15,784 nt of DNA, taken from assembly GCA_934623545.1 (NCBI GenBank), contig CAKTVN010000013.1, positions 1 through 15,784 on the forward strand, given 5' to 3'. The position numbers were made by a program, and so were the translations under genes. This document shows, piece after piece, positions 1 through 6,643 of this stretch (positions are counted from its first letter, which is position 1; each line of letters begins with the position of its first letter). The notes below the pieces were generated by a model, which saw nothing but the letters and a program-made list of their open reading frames with translations, was not told the origin of the DNA and did not search any database. The stretch comes from an uncultured Oscillospiraceae bacterium. Its GTDB lineage: Bacteria > Bacillota > Clostridia > Oscillospirales > Oscillospiraceae.

Positions 1-39
1 CGAAATCCCCCTTTGGCGTTTTCTTTTTACCGCCAGCGG

Positions 40-198
40 CTTTTTCTTTGCCGCGCAAAGAAAAAGGGGCTGAATCGCTCCTCGCGCACTTCGTGCGCGA
101 AAAGCCTCCCGCATCCTCCGGATGCGTTTTTTTGTGTCCTCCGGACGCGGGAAGAGGCGTCGCCCCTTCGGGTGACGAAATCGCGTCCTCCGGGCACG
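40..198. repeat. Intergenic array of six small stem-loops upstream of ansA
   Basis: No convincing gene lies between position 1 and ansA. The stretch instead holds consecutive inverted repeats. These are 40-51/55-66 (12-bp perfect stem, loop CGC), 83-89/93-99 (7-bp stem, loop TTC), 110-116/120-126 (7-bp stem, loop TCC) and 134-139/143-148 (6 bp with one G-T wobble, loop TCC). Two more are 158-165/170-177 (8 bp with one wobble, loop CTTC) and 182-188/192-198 (imperfect, loop TCC). Three of them share the core TCCTCCGG. The short loops and repeated cores resemble palindromic intergenic repeats of the REP type, but I cannot name a family. Part of the array also acts as a terminator (listed separately). 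Confidence 0.6.
110..133 (+). terminator. Probable rho-independent terminator upstream of ansA
   Basis: A perfect 7-bp GC-rich stem, CGCATCC with GGATGCG around a TCC loop (110-126), is followed at once by seven T residues (127-133). This is the classic intrinsic-terminator layout on the + strand. It would end transcription of a gene lying to the left of the window and insulate ansA from it. Confidence 0.6.
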
Positions 199-227
199 AT
201 TTTCCCATAGCCTTTTCCCCTCTCCCG

Positions 228-236
228 TGCTATACT
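228..236 (+). promoter_or_regulatory. Extended -10 promoter of ansA
   Basis: TG at 228-229, one spacer base, then TATACT at 231-236 forms an extended -10 element. No good -35 hexamer lies 16-18 bases upstream, which extended -10 promoters tolerate. The expected start site is near 243, giving a leader of about 25 bases. The glyA promoter has almost the same GTGCTATA-A/C-T arrangement, which supports the reading. Confidence 0.55.
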
Positions 237-252
237 ATCCCCGATCCTGATC

Positions 253-260
253 AGGAGGTC
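253..260 (+). promoter_or_regulatory. Strong ribosome binding site of ansA
   Basis: AGGAGGTC at 253-260 matches the 16S rRNA 3' end very well. Nine bases separate the GG at 257-258 from the ATG at 268, which fixes the ansA start. The site overlaps a perfect 12-bp palindrome (245-256), so a DNA-binding protein there could also affect initiation. Confidence 0.75.
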
Positions 261-267
261 ACACACC

Positions 268-1269
268 ATGAAAAACATTTTGATGATCGGCACCGGCGGC
301 ACCATCGCCTCCCAGCTCGGACAGGACGGCTTGAGCCCCGCGCTCTCATCCGAGCAGCTGCTCTCCTTCGTTCCAAAGGTCTCCGAGCTCTGCCATGTCG
401 ACTGCGTCCAGCTGTTCAGTCTGGACTCCACCAACATCCGCCCGGAAAACTGGGTCATGCTTTCGCGCGCTGTCCGCTCGCATTATGACCAATACGACGG
501 CTTCGTCATCAGCCACGGCACCGATACCATGGCATATACCGCTGCCGCGCTCTCCTATCTCATTCAGGGCGCGAAAAAGCCCATCATTCTGACTGGCGCG
601 CAGAAGCCCATCAGCTTCGACTCCACCGACTCCAAGATCAACCTGACCGATGCCTTTGTCTGCGCCTGCTCCGAGCGTCTGCACGGCGTCATGATCGTCT
701 TCAACGGCAAGGTCATAGAGGGCACGCGCGCCTGCAAGACCCGCTCCAAGAGCTACGAGGCGTTTTCCAGCATCAACTACCCCTGCCTCGCCACGCTTCA
801 GGACGGTCATCTGCTTCAGTATATCGAAAACGCCTGCCTCGCCGCGCCCGTTTTCTACGACCGGCTCGATGAGAAGGTCGCTCTGCTCAAGCTCATCCCA
901 GGTGTCCCGGCAAGCCTTGCGGCGTATATGCTCCGCGAAAACGACGCCCTGATCCTTGAAAGCTTCGGCGTCGGCGGCGTCCCCGGCTACCCCGGCAGCG
1001 GCTTTCTCGATGTGCTGCACGACGGTCTTGCCGCCGGAAAAACCATCGTCCTCACCACACAGGTCCAGAACGAGGGCAGCGACGTCGGCGTCTATCAAGT
1101 CGGTCGCCAAATCCAGAGCTGTCCGCAGATCCTGGAAGCCTTTGACATGACCACCGAAGCCGTCGTCGGCAAGCTGATGTGGATCCTCGCCCAGACGCGC
1201 GAGCCGGATGCGGTCGCCCGCCTGTTCTACACCCCGGTCGCAAATGACATTCTCCGCTACCGCCGATAA
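268..1269 (+). CDS. ansA: Type I (cytoplasmic) L-asparaginase
   Basis: This enzyme hydrolyses L-asparagine to aspartate and ammonia. The 333-residue length and lack of a signal peptide fit the cytoplasmic type I family. The N-terminal GTGGTIAS block carries the nucleophile Thr12. The HGTDT block (83-87) supplies Thr85 and Asp86, and Lys157 in the GTRACK segment is the likely catalytic lysine. The TGAQ...INLTDA segment (109-129) is also typical of the family. The ATG at 268 is fixed by the AGGAGG at 253-258. The gene has its own extended -10 promoter and its own terminator at 1291-1319, so it is probably monocistronic. It converges with the phage cassette, whose last stop codon lies only 10 bases beyond the terminator stem. 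A glutaminase side activity or a GatD-like role is less likely. Confidence 0.93.
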   Translation: MKNILMIGTGGTIASQLGQDGLSPALSSEQLLSFVPKVSELCHVDCVQLFSLDSTNIRPENWVMLSRAVRSHYDQYDGFVISHGTDTMAYTAAALSYLIQGAKKPIILTGAQKPISFDSTDSKINLTDAFVCACSERLHGVMIVFNGKVIEGTRACKTRSKSYEAFSSINYPCLATLQDGHLLQYIENACLAAPVFYDRLDEKVALLKLIPGVPASLAAYMLRENDALILESFGVGGVPGYPGSGFLDVLHDGLAAGKTIVLTTQVQNEGSDVGVYQVGRQIQSCPQILEAFDMTTEAVVGKLMWILAQTREPDAVARLFYTPVANDILRYRR

Positions 1270-1290
1270 ACCTTCTCCCGCATCCATTAC

Positions 1291-1322
1291 GCCCTGCCGC
1301 AAAGCGGCAGGGCGTTCGTTTT
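1291..1322 (+). terminator. Rho-independent terminator of ansA
   Basis: A perfect 10-bp stem, GCCCTGCCGC (1291-1300) with GCGGCAGGGC (1304-1313), closes an AAA loop and is followed by GTTCGTTTTTT. This is a strong terminator for ansA on the + strand. From the minus strand the same hairpin follows the last phage gene, but without a U-tract, so it could only weakly terminate the phage operon. Confidence 0.9.
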
Positions 1323-1898
1323 TTATTCCGGCACGCCCTCGTGATACAGCATCCATTCCTGCCACCGCATCGTCTGGAGCCTGCCCCACGTCAGCTTGTA
1401 GTCCTCCGTCTCCTGCCACGTGCAGTACCGGAAATAATAGAAAATATCCAGCTGGCACGGCAGGATGTCCTCGACCACATTCCGAATTTCCGCGAACTGC
1501 TCCGGCACGCCCATCACGCCCGGAAACCGCACCCGAACGCGATTGACCTCACCGGTCTCCTCCACGCGGCATCCCGCGCCGCACGCCGCCAGACACCGGT
1601 TCAGCGCACTCAGCGTAAAGCCGTCCCCGCCGATCTGCAAAAAGCCCGCGATCGCGGCGCGCCGCGCCGCCGTGTCCTCCGTCCGCACGCGATGGCGGAA
1701 GAGCGCCTCCATCCGGTCGAGCCCCTCGTCCTCCGCCGTCAGCACGATGCTCTCGCGCTGCATTTTCTCCGCCCACGTCCTCGCCGTGTCGAGCGTCTTC
1801 CCCAGCGCCTGCAATTCGCCCAGTGAAAAGCTTCCCTCGCGGAAGCTGTATACGCCCAGCGGCTTCAGCAGCCGTACCAGCTCCTCCGCCGCGCTCAT
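1323..1898 (-). CDS. XkdU/YmfQ-like baseplate-to-fibre protein
   Basis: The 191-residue product sits directly after baseplate J, in the slot of PBSX XkdU (Mu gp48 / DUF2313 group). In those phages the protein closes the baseplate wedge and links it to tail fibres. An N-terminal helical part with an LxxLxPLGVY segment (7-17) and a C-terminal aromatic stretch (YYFRYCTWQE, around 153-162) match my memory of this group. The ATG overlaps the stop of the preceding gene as ATGA and has AGGAGGAG upstream. It is the last gene of the cassette: its TAA lies inside the T-tract of the ansA terminator, and no tail fibre gene follows. The position is stronger evidence than the sequence. Confidence 0.72.
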   Translation of the reverse strand: MSAAEELVRLLKPLGVYSFREGSFSLGELQALGKTLDTARTWAEKMQRESIVLTAEDEGLDRMEALFRHRVRTEDTAARRAAIAGFLQIGGDGFTLSALNRCLAACGAGCRVEETGEVNRVRVRFPGVMGVPEQFAEIRNVVEDILPCQLDIFYYFRYCTWQETEDYKLTWGRLQTMRWQEWMLYHEGVPE

Positions 1899-2956
1899 GC
1901 CGTCTCCTCCTGCGTGAGCGTCAGCGTGCCGAGCTGCGGCAGCACCCGCTCGTCCGCCTCGACATCCGCCTCCGGCTTCAAAAGCGTGTAATTTTCCACC
2001 ATTCCCGTGTCATACACCGCCTTCCCCAGCCGCGCGCGATAGACCGCCTTTCCGAGCAGCCCTCCGTCAAAAAACGCCTGCACGGCGGTCTTTACCGCCG
2101 CAGCCGCATCCTCAAAGCTTCTGCCCTTCTCCGGCATGATCTGCACCGACACATCCACGGTCCGGACCTCCGGCGCCATCACCTTGACATCCACCGCGAT
2201 CTCGCGCACGCTGTCCAGATCATCCTGGATCTCCCGAAGCAGCGCCTGCTCCGGCACGCCGTCCGGCGCCGCGACCACAACGCCCACCGTGCCGATGCCC
2301 TCATGGCGCGGGATGACCCGCACCGCCTCCACACCCGCGTGCGACAGCGCCCGCAGCTCGTAAAATGCTGCGTTTGCCCCGTTCGGCAGCCGGATGAAGC
2401 TGTCGAGTATCCTCGCCCGCAGCGCCTCGTCGTCCTCCTCGCCGCTTCCGCCCTGAAACGCCGCCGGATTCGTGACGCCCGTCACGCCCGCCGGCGCTTT
2501 CGTCATAAATATAACGCTTCCCGCCGGAACATTTCCCGCCGTGCCCTCCGTTTCGGCGTGCGCCGGAACGTCCGTATACAGCTTTCCCGCCTCGATGACG
2601 CACTCCTCGTCCGTCACGAACCGGACCAGCCCCGCCGTCGTGCACACCACGCCCGCCGCGATCGAAAGCGCCTCGGTCCGTGCGCTGTCGATCTTGAAGC
2701 GCAGCACGCCCACTGCCTTCTTGCCGCCTCTGCGCGTGATGCCGCGCAGCTGCCCGTGATAGTCAAGATAAACGCCGGACGCATTCTGCGGGAAGCTCTG
2801 CCGCAGCGCCCAGTCCGCGTAAATATACAGCGCCTGAAGCTCCGCGGCCGTCGCATACAGCCGCACCGCCAGATCCGCCGTGTCGTCCATCGTAAAGCCC
2901 GTCTTCTCCTCAAACGTATCGAGCATCTGCCCATAGATCTCCGTGATCTCCTTCAT
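1895..2956 (-). CDS. Baseplate J / XkdT-like wedge protein
   Basis: The 353-residue product is a typical baseplate J protein, which forms the wedges around the tail hub and passes the contraction signal to the sheath. Family segments appear in order. There is an N-terminal region with YLDYHG and LRGI (63-73), a GTAGNVPAGS turn (138-147), and NPAAFQGGSGEEDDEALR (163-180). Next come NGANAAFYE (192-200), a GIGTVGVVV strand (220-228), and a C-terminal domain with repeated beta-alpha-beta character. The length is normal. The start is fixed by GGAGGTGA and an ATGA overlap with the gp25-like gene. The order gp25-like, J, XkdU-like is the canonical myophage baseplate order. Confidence 0.93.
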   Translation of the reverse strand: MKEITEIYGQMLDTFEEKTGFTMDDTADLAVRLYATAAELQALYIYADWALRQSFPQNASGVYLDYHGQLRGITRRGGKKAVGVLRFKIDSARTEALSIAAGVVCTTAGLVRFVTDEECVIEAGKLYTDVPAHAETEGTAGNVPAGSVIFMTKAPAGVTGVTNPAAFQGGSGEEDDEALRARILDSFIRLPNGANAAFYELRALSHAGVEAVRVIPRHEGIGTVGVVVAAPDGVPEQALLREIQDDLDSVREIAVDVKVMAPEVRTVDVSVQIMPEKGRSFEDAAAAVKTAVQAFFDGGLLGKAVYRARLGKAVYDTGMVENYTLLKPEADVEADERVLPQLGTLTLTQEETA

Positions 2957-3300
2957 ATCGTCACCTCCACCGTCTGCGTCTGCCCGTCATATGCCAGCTC
3001 CAGCTCCACACTCGCCTGCGCGTCGGATACCGACCGCACCCGCGCCCGCAGGACCTCCAGTCCCATGCCCTGAAGCGCCTGCTCCGCAAACTGCCTCGCC
3101 GCCGCGTCGCGCGCCTGCGCCTTTACGCTGCCAAGCTCCCACAGCCGGCTCCCGAGCTCCGGCAGAAACGGCAGCGCGCCGCGTCTGCACGCCAGCTTAA
3201 AAAGCGCCCGCGCCAGCAGCGCCTCCTCGCCCTGAAGCCGCGCAAAGCCCCCAAAGCCGTCCGGCACATAATCTCCTCCGCGCAGCAGATTTTCCGTCAT
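2953..3300 (-). CDS. gp25-like / XkdS-like baseplate wedge protein
   Basis: The 115-residue product matches the size and position of XkdS and of T4 gp25-like lysozyme-fold wedge proteins, which connect the inner baseplate to the first sheath ring. Its middle is helical (LLARALFKLACRRGALP..P.LGSRLW), with Arg and Glu residues in a pattern seen in this group. The C-terminus is beta-rich (VSDAQASVELELAYDG). It overlaps both neighbours through ATGA junctions. An N-terminal DYVPDGFGGFARLQG segment resembles other XkdS-type proteins. Sequence support is moderate and gene order strengthens it. Confidence 0.75.
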   Translation of the reverse strand: MTENLLRGGDYVPDGFGGFARLQGEEALLARALFKLACRRGALPFLPELGSRLWELGSVKAQARDAAARQFAEQALQGMGLEVLRARVRSVSDAQASVELELAYDGQTQTVEVTI

Positions 3301-3665
3301 TCCGTTTTCACCCTCCTGCCATTGACAAACGCCTCGCCCGTGATCTCCACTCTGCCCTGTATCGCGATCGTCCCATCGTTCTGAAGCCGGATGCTCGCCC
3401 CGCGCGAGTAGATCATTACCTCACCCGGCGAGATCTCTCCGCCGCTTTGCAGCGCGCCCGGCACATACAGCTCATTTCCCTTGATGACGAGCACACTGTC
3501 CGAAGCCCCCGGCTGCCAGCAATAGCCGCCCGGCGAGATCAGCCGCGCGTTGCGCTTTTCTCCGTCCGTGATGACCGCCGCGTCCGCCCCTCCGATGGAG
3601 ACGGTCCCCAGTGTCGCCGCCTCATCCTCCGGCGCCTGCTGTACGATCCTCTTTGAAAGCCACAT
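3297..3665 (-). CDS. Small phage baseplate spike (gpV / Mu gp45-like)
   Basis: The 122-residue product lies between the hub and the gp25-like gene. Residues 37-65 contain a segment (RNARLISPGGYCWQPGASD) like the OB-fold of phage spike proteins such as P2 gpV and Mu gp45. Residues 70-117 form alternating short beta-strands and glycine turns (GEISPGEVMIYSRGASI, then NDGTIAIQG), consistent with a trimeric beta-helix tip that pierces the cell envelope. It is shorter than most spikes, and in PBSX this slot is held by the unrelated-looking XkdR. The ATG follows GAGGGAG and starts one base after the hub stop codon. The spike call is from motifs; the exact family is uncertain. Confidence 0.65.
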   Translation of the reverse strand: MWLSKRIVQQAPEDEAATLGTVSIGGADAAVITDGEKRNARLISPGGYCWQPGASDSVLVIKGNELYVPGALQSGGEISPGEVMIYSRGASIRLQNDGTIAIQGRVEITGEAFVNGRRVKTE

Positions 3666-3666
3666 A

Positions 3667-4596
3667 TTACTCCCTCAAGCTCAGCGTGCAGCGCAGCCCG
3701 TCCGCTCCGCATTCCGTCTCCGCCGCCCGCACCGTATATTCACCCTCGATCCCCATCTCCGGCAGCGTCAGCTCCACCCGGTCGAGCGGCTGCGCCGCAA
3801 AGCCGCCCGGCACACAGATCTCCGCCTGCCACCGCTCGCGCCGCGCATCCTCGACCCGCTGCTCCGCCGTGCGCCACGTCGCCCGAACTTTATTGCCGGT
3901 CCTGCCCTGTACCTTGACGCAGCTTCCGCCGCGCGCGATAAATGCCCGATCGAGCGCCTGCGTCTGCTGCCCGGTGCGCGTGTTGACCAGCACCTGCTGC
4001 GAGCACCGCCCATACCGCTCGTCTGTCACCTCCGCGCGGACGCACTGCGTCTGCCCCAGCCGCAGCCGCTGCCCGTCCGTTTCCTTTTCCAGCACCAGCG
4101 TCCCGTCCGTCAGAAACCGCGGGAAAACGCCCGCGCTGTGGCGGCAGAACCCCGCCAGCACCTGCCAGCAGGTGTACCCCGTCTCCACCACGAACCGCTC
4201 CACCGGCGGCATCTCGCACGCGCGGATGCTCGTAATGCCATATGGGCGCACATAGGCGCGCAGAATGTCCTCCAGCTGCGCGCGGACATATTCCGCCGCC
4301 CGCACCTGATTGTCCAGCAGCACCGCCGCCATGCCTCGTCCGGTCATCTCCGCGACCAGCCCCCGGCGGTCGAGCCGGATGGTATAGTCGTCCACCACCC
4401 CGGTGAACACCGTCTTCCCATCCTCCACCGCCGTGAACCGCACCGCCTCATACAGCGTCTGCGTCAAACTCCGGCTGTGCGAAAATTCGACCGAAAAGCT
4501 GTCGCACGGGTCCCCATCCGTCAGCCGGATGCTCCACTGTAAAAGCGGCGGCAGCGCGACCCGCTCCCCGCCGCACGTCGTCACATAGCCGGTCAT
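3667..4596 (-). CDS. XkdQ-like baseplate hub protein (gpD / Mu gp44 type)
   Basis: The 309-residue product has the size and place of PBSX XkdQ and corresponds to the central hub (P2 gpD, Mu gp44, T4 gp27). It forms the ring between tail tube and spike. Visible features are an N-terminal beta domain with LTDGDPCDSFSVEF (25-38), the FTGVVDDYTI segment, a region around LEDILRAYVRPYGIT, and a C-terminal beta domain ending in MGIEGEYTVRAAE. These follow the usual late-control or hub pattern. The chosen ATG makes an ATGA overlap with the LysM gene and has GGTGAGGG upstream. A longer in-frame extension to 4704 is rejected because it lies inside the LysM gene. Confidence 0.8.
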   Translation of the reverse strand: MTGYVTTCGGERVALPPLLQWSIRLTDGDPCDSFSVEFSHSRSLTQTLYEAVRFTAVEDGKTVFTGVVDDYTIRLDRRGLVAEMTGRGMAAVLLDNQVRAAEYVRAQLEDILRAYVRPYGITSIRACEMPPVERFVVETGYTCWQVLAGFCRHSAGVFPRFLTDGTLVLEKETDGQRLRLGQTQCVRAEVTDERYGRCSQQVLVNTRTGQQTQALDRAFIARGGSCVKVQGRTGNKVRATWRTAEQRVEDARRERWQAEICVPGGFAAQPLDRVELTLPEMGIEGEYTVRAAETECGADGLRCTLSLRE

Positions 4597-5135
4597 TGCA
4601 CCCTCACCTTCTGTCCAGCCGCCAGCCCCGTCGGGCTCGCGATCGACGGATTCATCGCCAGCAGCTCCTCCATCGTCAGCGCGTGCCGTGCGCAGACCTG
4701 CCACGCATTCTCGCCGCTTTTCACGCTGTAATAGATCTTCCCGCCGCGTCCGCGCCGCTGCGTGATCTCATAGCGCTCCTGAGCGCCCTCTCCCGCGCTC
4801 TCGCAGAACTCAAACTCATACGCGACATAGTCCTCGCGCGGCTCCTGCGTCAGCCGCAGCTGCGTAAATAGCGCCGTGCCGCCCGTCCACGCCGGATGGA
4901 TCAGCACGCCCGCGCCCTCCTGCCGGAACACCCGCATGAGCTCCCGCATCCGCTGCATCGCGTCCGCGCCGAAAAACTCGCCCTCGCCGTGCAGGATCAT
5001 GCACGACCTTCCGAGCTCCTGTACCGTGAACCCGCCCATCGGGACCTTCTGAAGCGCCGTCTGCCGCTCGCACCGCAGCGTATAGCTCTGCGGATTGTTC
5101 GGCCATACAAAGCTCTTGTATTGCATCTTCAGCAT
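4593..5135 (-). CDS. LysM-domain tail protein (XkdP-like)
   Basis: The 180-residue product has an N-terminal baseplate domain (1 to about 125). It opens with YKSFVWPNNPQSYTL, the pattern seen in XkdP-type proteins. A LysM domain occupies 134-180 (YYSVKSGENAW near its start, MEELLAMNPSI at its centre, GLAAGQKVRV at its end). LysM binds N-acetylglucosamine polymers, so this protein probably anchors baseplate parts and may touch peptidoglycan during injection. Its place before the hub matches PBSX. The start is supported by GGAGG seven bases upstream of ATG. In PBSX the tape-measure gene immediately precedes this one; here a 162-residue protein does. Confidence 0.87.
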   Translation of the reverse strand: MLKMQYKSFVWPNNPQSYTLRCERQTALQKVPMGGFTVQELGRSCMILHGEGEFFGADAMQRMRELMRVFRQEGAGVLIHPAWTGGTALFTQLRLTQEPREDYVAYEFEFCESAGEGAQERYEITQRRGRGGKIYYSVKSGENAWQVCARHALTMEELLAMNPSIASPTGLAAGQKVRVQ

Positions 5136-5138
5136 CGC

Positions 5139-5627
5139 TCATCCTCCATACCGTCTCGCGTCGCGCTCAAAAAAGCGCGAGATCTCGCCCATCGAGCGCT
5201 CTGCCCGCGCCTGTGCTGCCTCCGAAAGCCCCGCCGCAGGGAGACCCAGCCATGCCGCGCCGCCGTCCGCCGTTCCGGAGGCGCTCCGCGCCGCCGCGCC
5301 TGACGCCTCCTGCGCAAAAGAGCGCTCGCTCCTTCCGCCCTGCGCGGTGCGCCGCTCGATGCGCCGCGCCGCCGCGTCCATCCGCACCAGCTCCTCCAAC
5401 AGCGCCTGTGCGCCGCGATCTGTCTCCCCTTCCACAGCGGTCGGGGCGGCTTGCGCCGCCTCCTCCGCTCCATTTGACGTCTCTCTCACGTCCTCCGCCT
5501 CCGGCTCGTCCGCGCCGCGCCGTATATTTCGCCGCAGCCGGAGCTGTCGCTGCGCGCCGTCCGGCTCCTGCGTCAGCTCCCGCGCAAGCGCCTCCTGCAT
5601 CCGCAGCAATTCATCCACATACTTCAC
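5139..5627 (-). CDS. Unrecognised 162-aa charged, Ala-rich protein in the tape-measure slot
   Basis: I do not recognise this protein. It is about one fifth alanine and rich in Arg and Glu. It looks helical at both ends (1-37 and roughly 136-162), with a probably disordered middle. No transmembrane segment is visible. The C-terminus (SMGEISRFFERDARRYGG) looks specific and could be a docking tail. It begins with GTG, preceded by GAGGAG, and overlaps the tail chaperone gene by 17 bases. In contractile phages the gene between the chaperone and the LysM protein is the tape measure, often several hundred to over a thousand residues. This could be a drastically shortened tape measure, a scaffold-like substitute, or an unrelated accessory protein. 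It looks intact, not like a decayed fragment. Confidence 0.7.
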   Translation of the reverse strand: MKYVDELLRMQEALARELTQEPDGAQRQLRLRRNIRRGADEPEAEDVRETSNGAEEAAQAAPTAVEGETDRGAQALLEELVRMDAAARRIERRTAQGGRSERSFAQEASGAAARSASGTADGGAAWLGLPAAGLSEAAQARAERSMGEISRFFERDARRYGG

Positions 5628-6237
5628 CGCGTTTCAGCTCCTCAAACCGTTTCTCGTCAAAGCCCGGATTTTCCTCCGGGAGCGGTGCTCCGCAGCAAAC
5701 GCACACGTTCCGCTCCGCCTCCTCGCGGCATTCCGGGCACAGCTGCCGCAGCGTCTGCTCCTCGTCGAGCGCCAGATTCATCACACAGTAGAGATAATCG
5801 CCCCGCGTCATCTCCTGCGCCCGCTTTTCCGACGGCAGCACGCCGAACGCGCGCAGCACCCGCCACTTGAGCCGCTCATACGGCGCTTTTTCAAGCGCCT
5901 CGCGCAGCGCCCGCCGCTCCTCCGCGCCGATGAGCGCGTCCTCCTCCCGGCAGAGCGTCAGATACCGCTCCGCCAGCGCTCCGATCGTCTCCGCCGGCAC
6001 CTGCCCGAGCACCTCCGCGCCGCTTTCAAACGCACGCTGTCCCTTTCGTGTAAACGCTGCCTGCGCCAGAATGCACGCGTTGAGGCAAAGCCCCTCAGCC
6101 TCCGGCGTCTTTTCCGCGAGCGTCTGCGCCTCATGCTGCGCCCGCAACAGCGCCGCCGCCGAGATTCGCCGCAGCTCCAATCCGCCCGCCTTTGCCTTCC
6201 CCGCTCCGCCGAGCAGCCGCAGCAGCCGTTTTTCCAT
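5611..6237 (-). CDS. Probable tail assembly chaperone with C-terminal zinc ribbon
   Basis: The 208-residue product directly follows the tail tube gene, where phages encode the chaperone that loads the tape measure for tube polymerisation (XkdN, lambda G/GT). The body is helical. Residues 120-165 (FGVLPSEKRAQEM, then YLYCVMNLALDEEQ) resemble the T-like half of such proteins. Residues 167-182 carry CPEC...CVCC, two CxxC pairs forming a likely zinc ribbon. The gene shares one base with the tube stop codon (TGATG). The next gene overlaps by 17 bases, but I see no slippery heptamer, so no programmed frameshift is claimed. The functional call rests mainly on position; the zinc ribbon is directly visible. 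Confidence 0.6.
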   Translation of the reverse strand: MEKRLLRLLGGAGKAKAGGLELRRISAAALLRAQHEAQTLAEKTPEAEGLCLNACILAQAAFTRKGQRAFESGAEVLGQVPAETIGALAERYLTLCREEDALIGAEERRALREALEKAPYERLKWRVLRAFGVLPSEKRAQEMTRGDYLYCVMNLALDEEQTLRQLCPECREEAERNVCVCCGAPLPEENPGFDEKRFEELKRGEVCG

Positions 6238-6626
6238 CACAGCCCGGTCTCCGTCCGGCGCGCCGCCTCGACCGTGACCTTTTCCATCACGTTTCCGCCG
6301 ACCTCTGCGCTCTCCTGCATCTGGCTCCACTGGCACCCGGAGTAGATCACGTTCCGGTCGGGCTTACACACGACCAGCGAGAAGTCCTCCAGCTCCATAA
6401 AATCGATGCCGTCGCGGATCGCCTCGTCCGTGGCGTAGATGCGCGTCAGCTCCAGCCGGTACTGTCCCTGTCCGCGGATGGTCGCGACCGGCGCCTCCTG
6501 CCCAAAGGCGTAGATCGCCTTGCTCGAGCGCGTCGCCGTCACCTTGTAGCTCTGCACCACCGCCACGCGCACGCCGTTGACCTCCAGATAAATGTCCGCC
6601 GTCGTCGGGATCTTCATTGCCGCCAT
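6237..6626 (-). CDS. Tail tube protein (XkdM-like)
   Basis: The 129-residue product follows the sheath gene and matches the size and beta-rich pattern of PBSX XkdM-type tail tube proteins. These stack as hexameric rings to form the inner conduit for DNA. It starts with MKIPTTADIYLEVNG, followed by strands around VTATRSSKAIYAFGQ and a LELTRIYATDEAI segment. A C-terminal part (WSQMQESAEVGGNVMEKVTV) fits the family well. An upstream GGAGG favours the ATG at 6626; another ATG nine bases inside (6617) is possible. Confidence 0.88.
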   Translation of the reverse strand: MAAMKIPTTADIYLEVNGVRVAVVQSYKVTATRSSKAIYAFGQEAPVATIRGQGQYRLELTRIYATDEAIRDGIDFMELEDFSLVVCKPDRNVIYSGCQWSQMQESAEVGGNVMEKVTVEAARRTETGL

Positions 6627-6643
6627 ATTTTTCTCCCTCCCTC

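Noticed and set aside
1823..3073. A 416-residue + strand frame opposite baseplate J
   Set aside because: It is an Arg/His-rich antisense shadow of the baseplate J and XkdU-like genes.
5611..5660. Programmed -1 frameshift joining the tail chaperone to the next gene
   Set aside because: No slippery heptamer is visible near the chaperone 3' end, and the downstream gene has its own GTG with GAGGAG upstream.
5095..6345. A 416-residue + strand frame opposite the chaperone and the 162-residue protein
   Set aside because: Low-complexity Arg/Ser/Ala composition marks it as antisense shadow. I checked it as a possible alternative to a missing tape measure, but it has no tape-measure character and runs against the operon.
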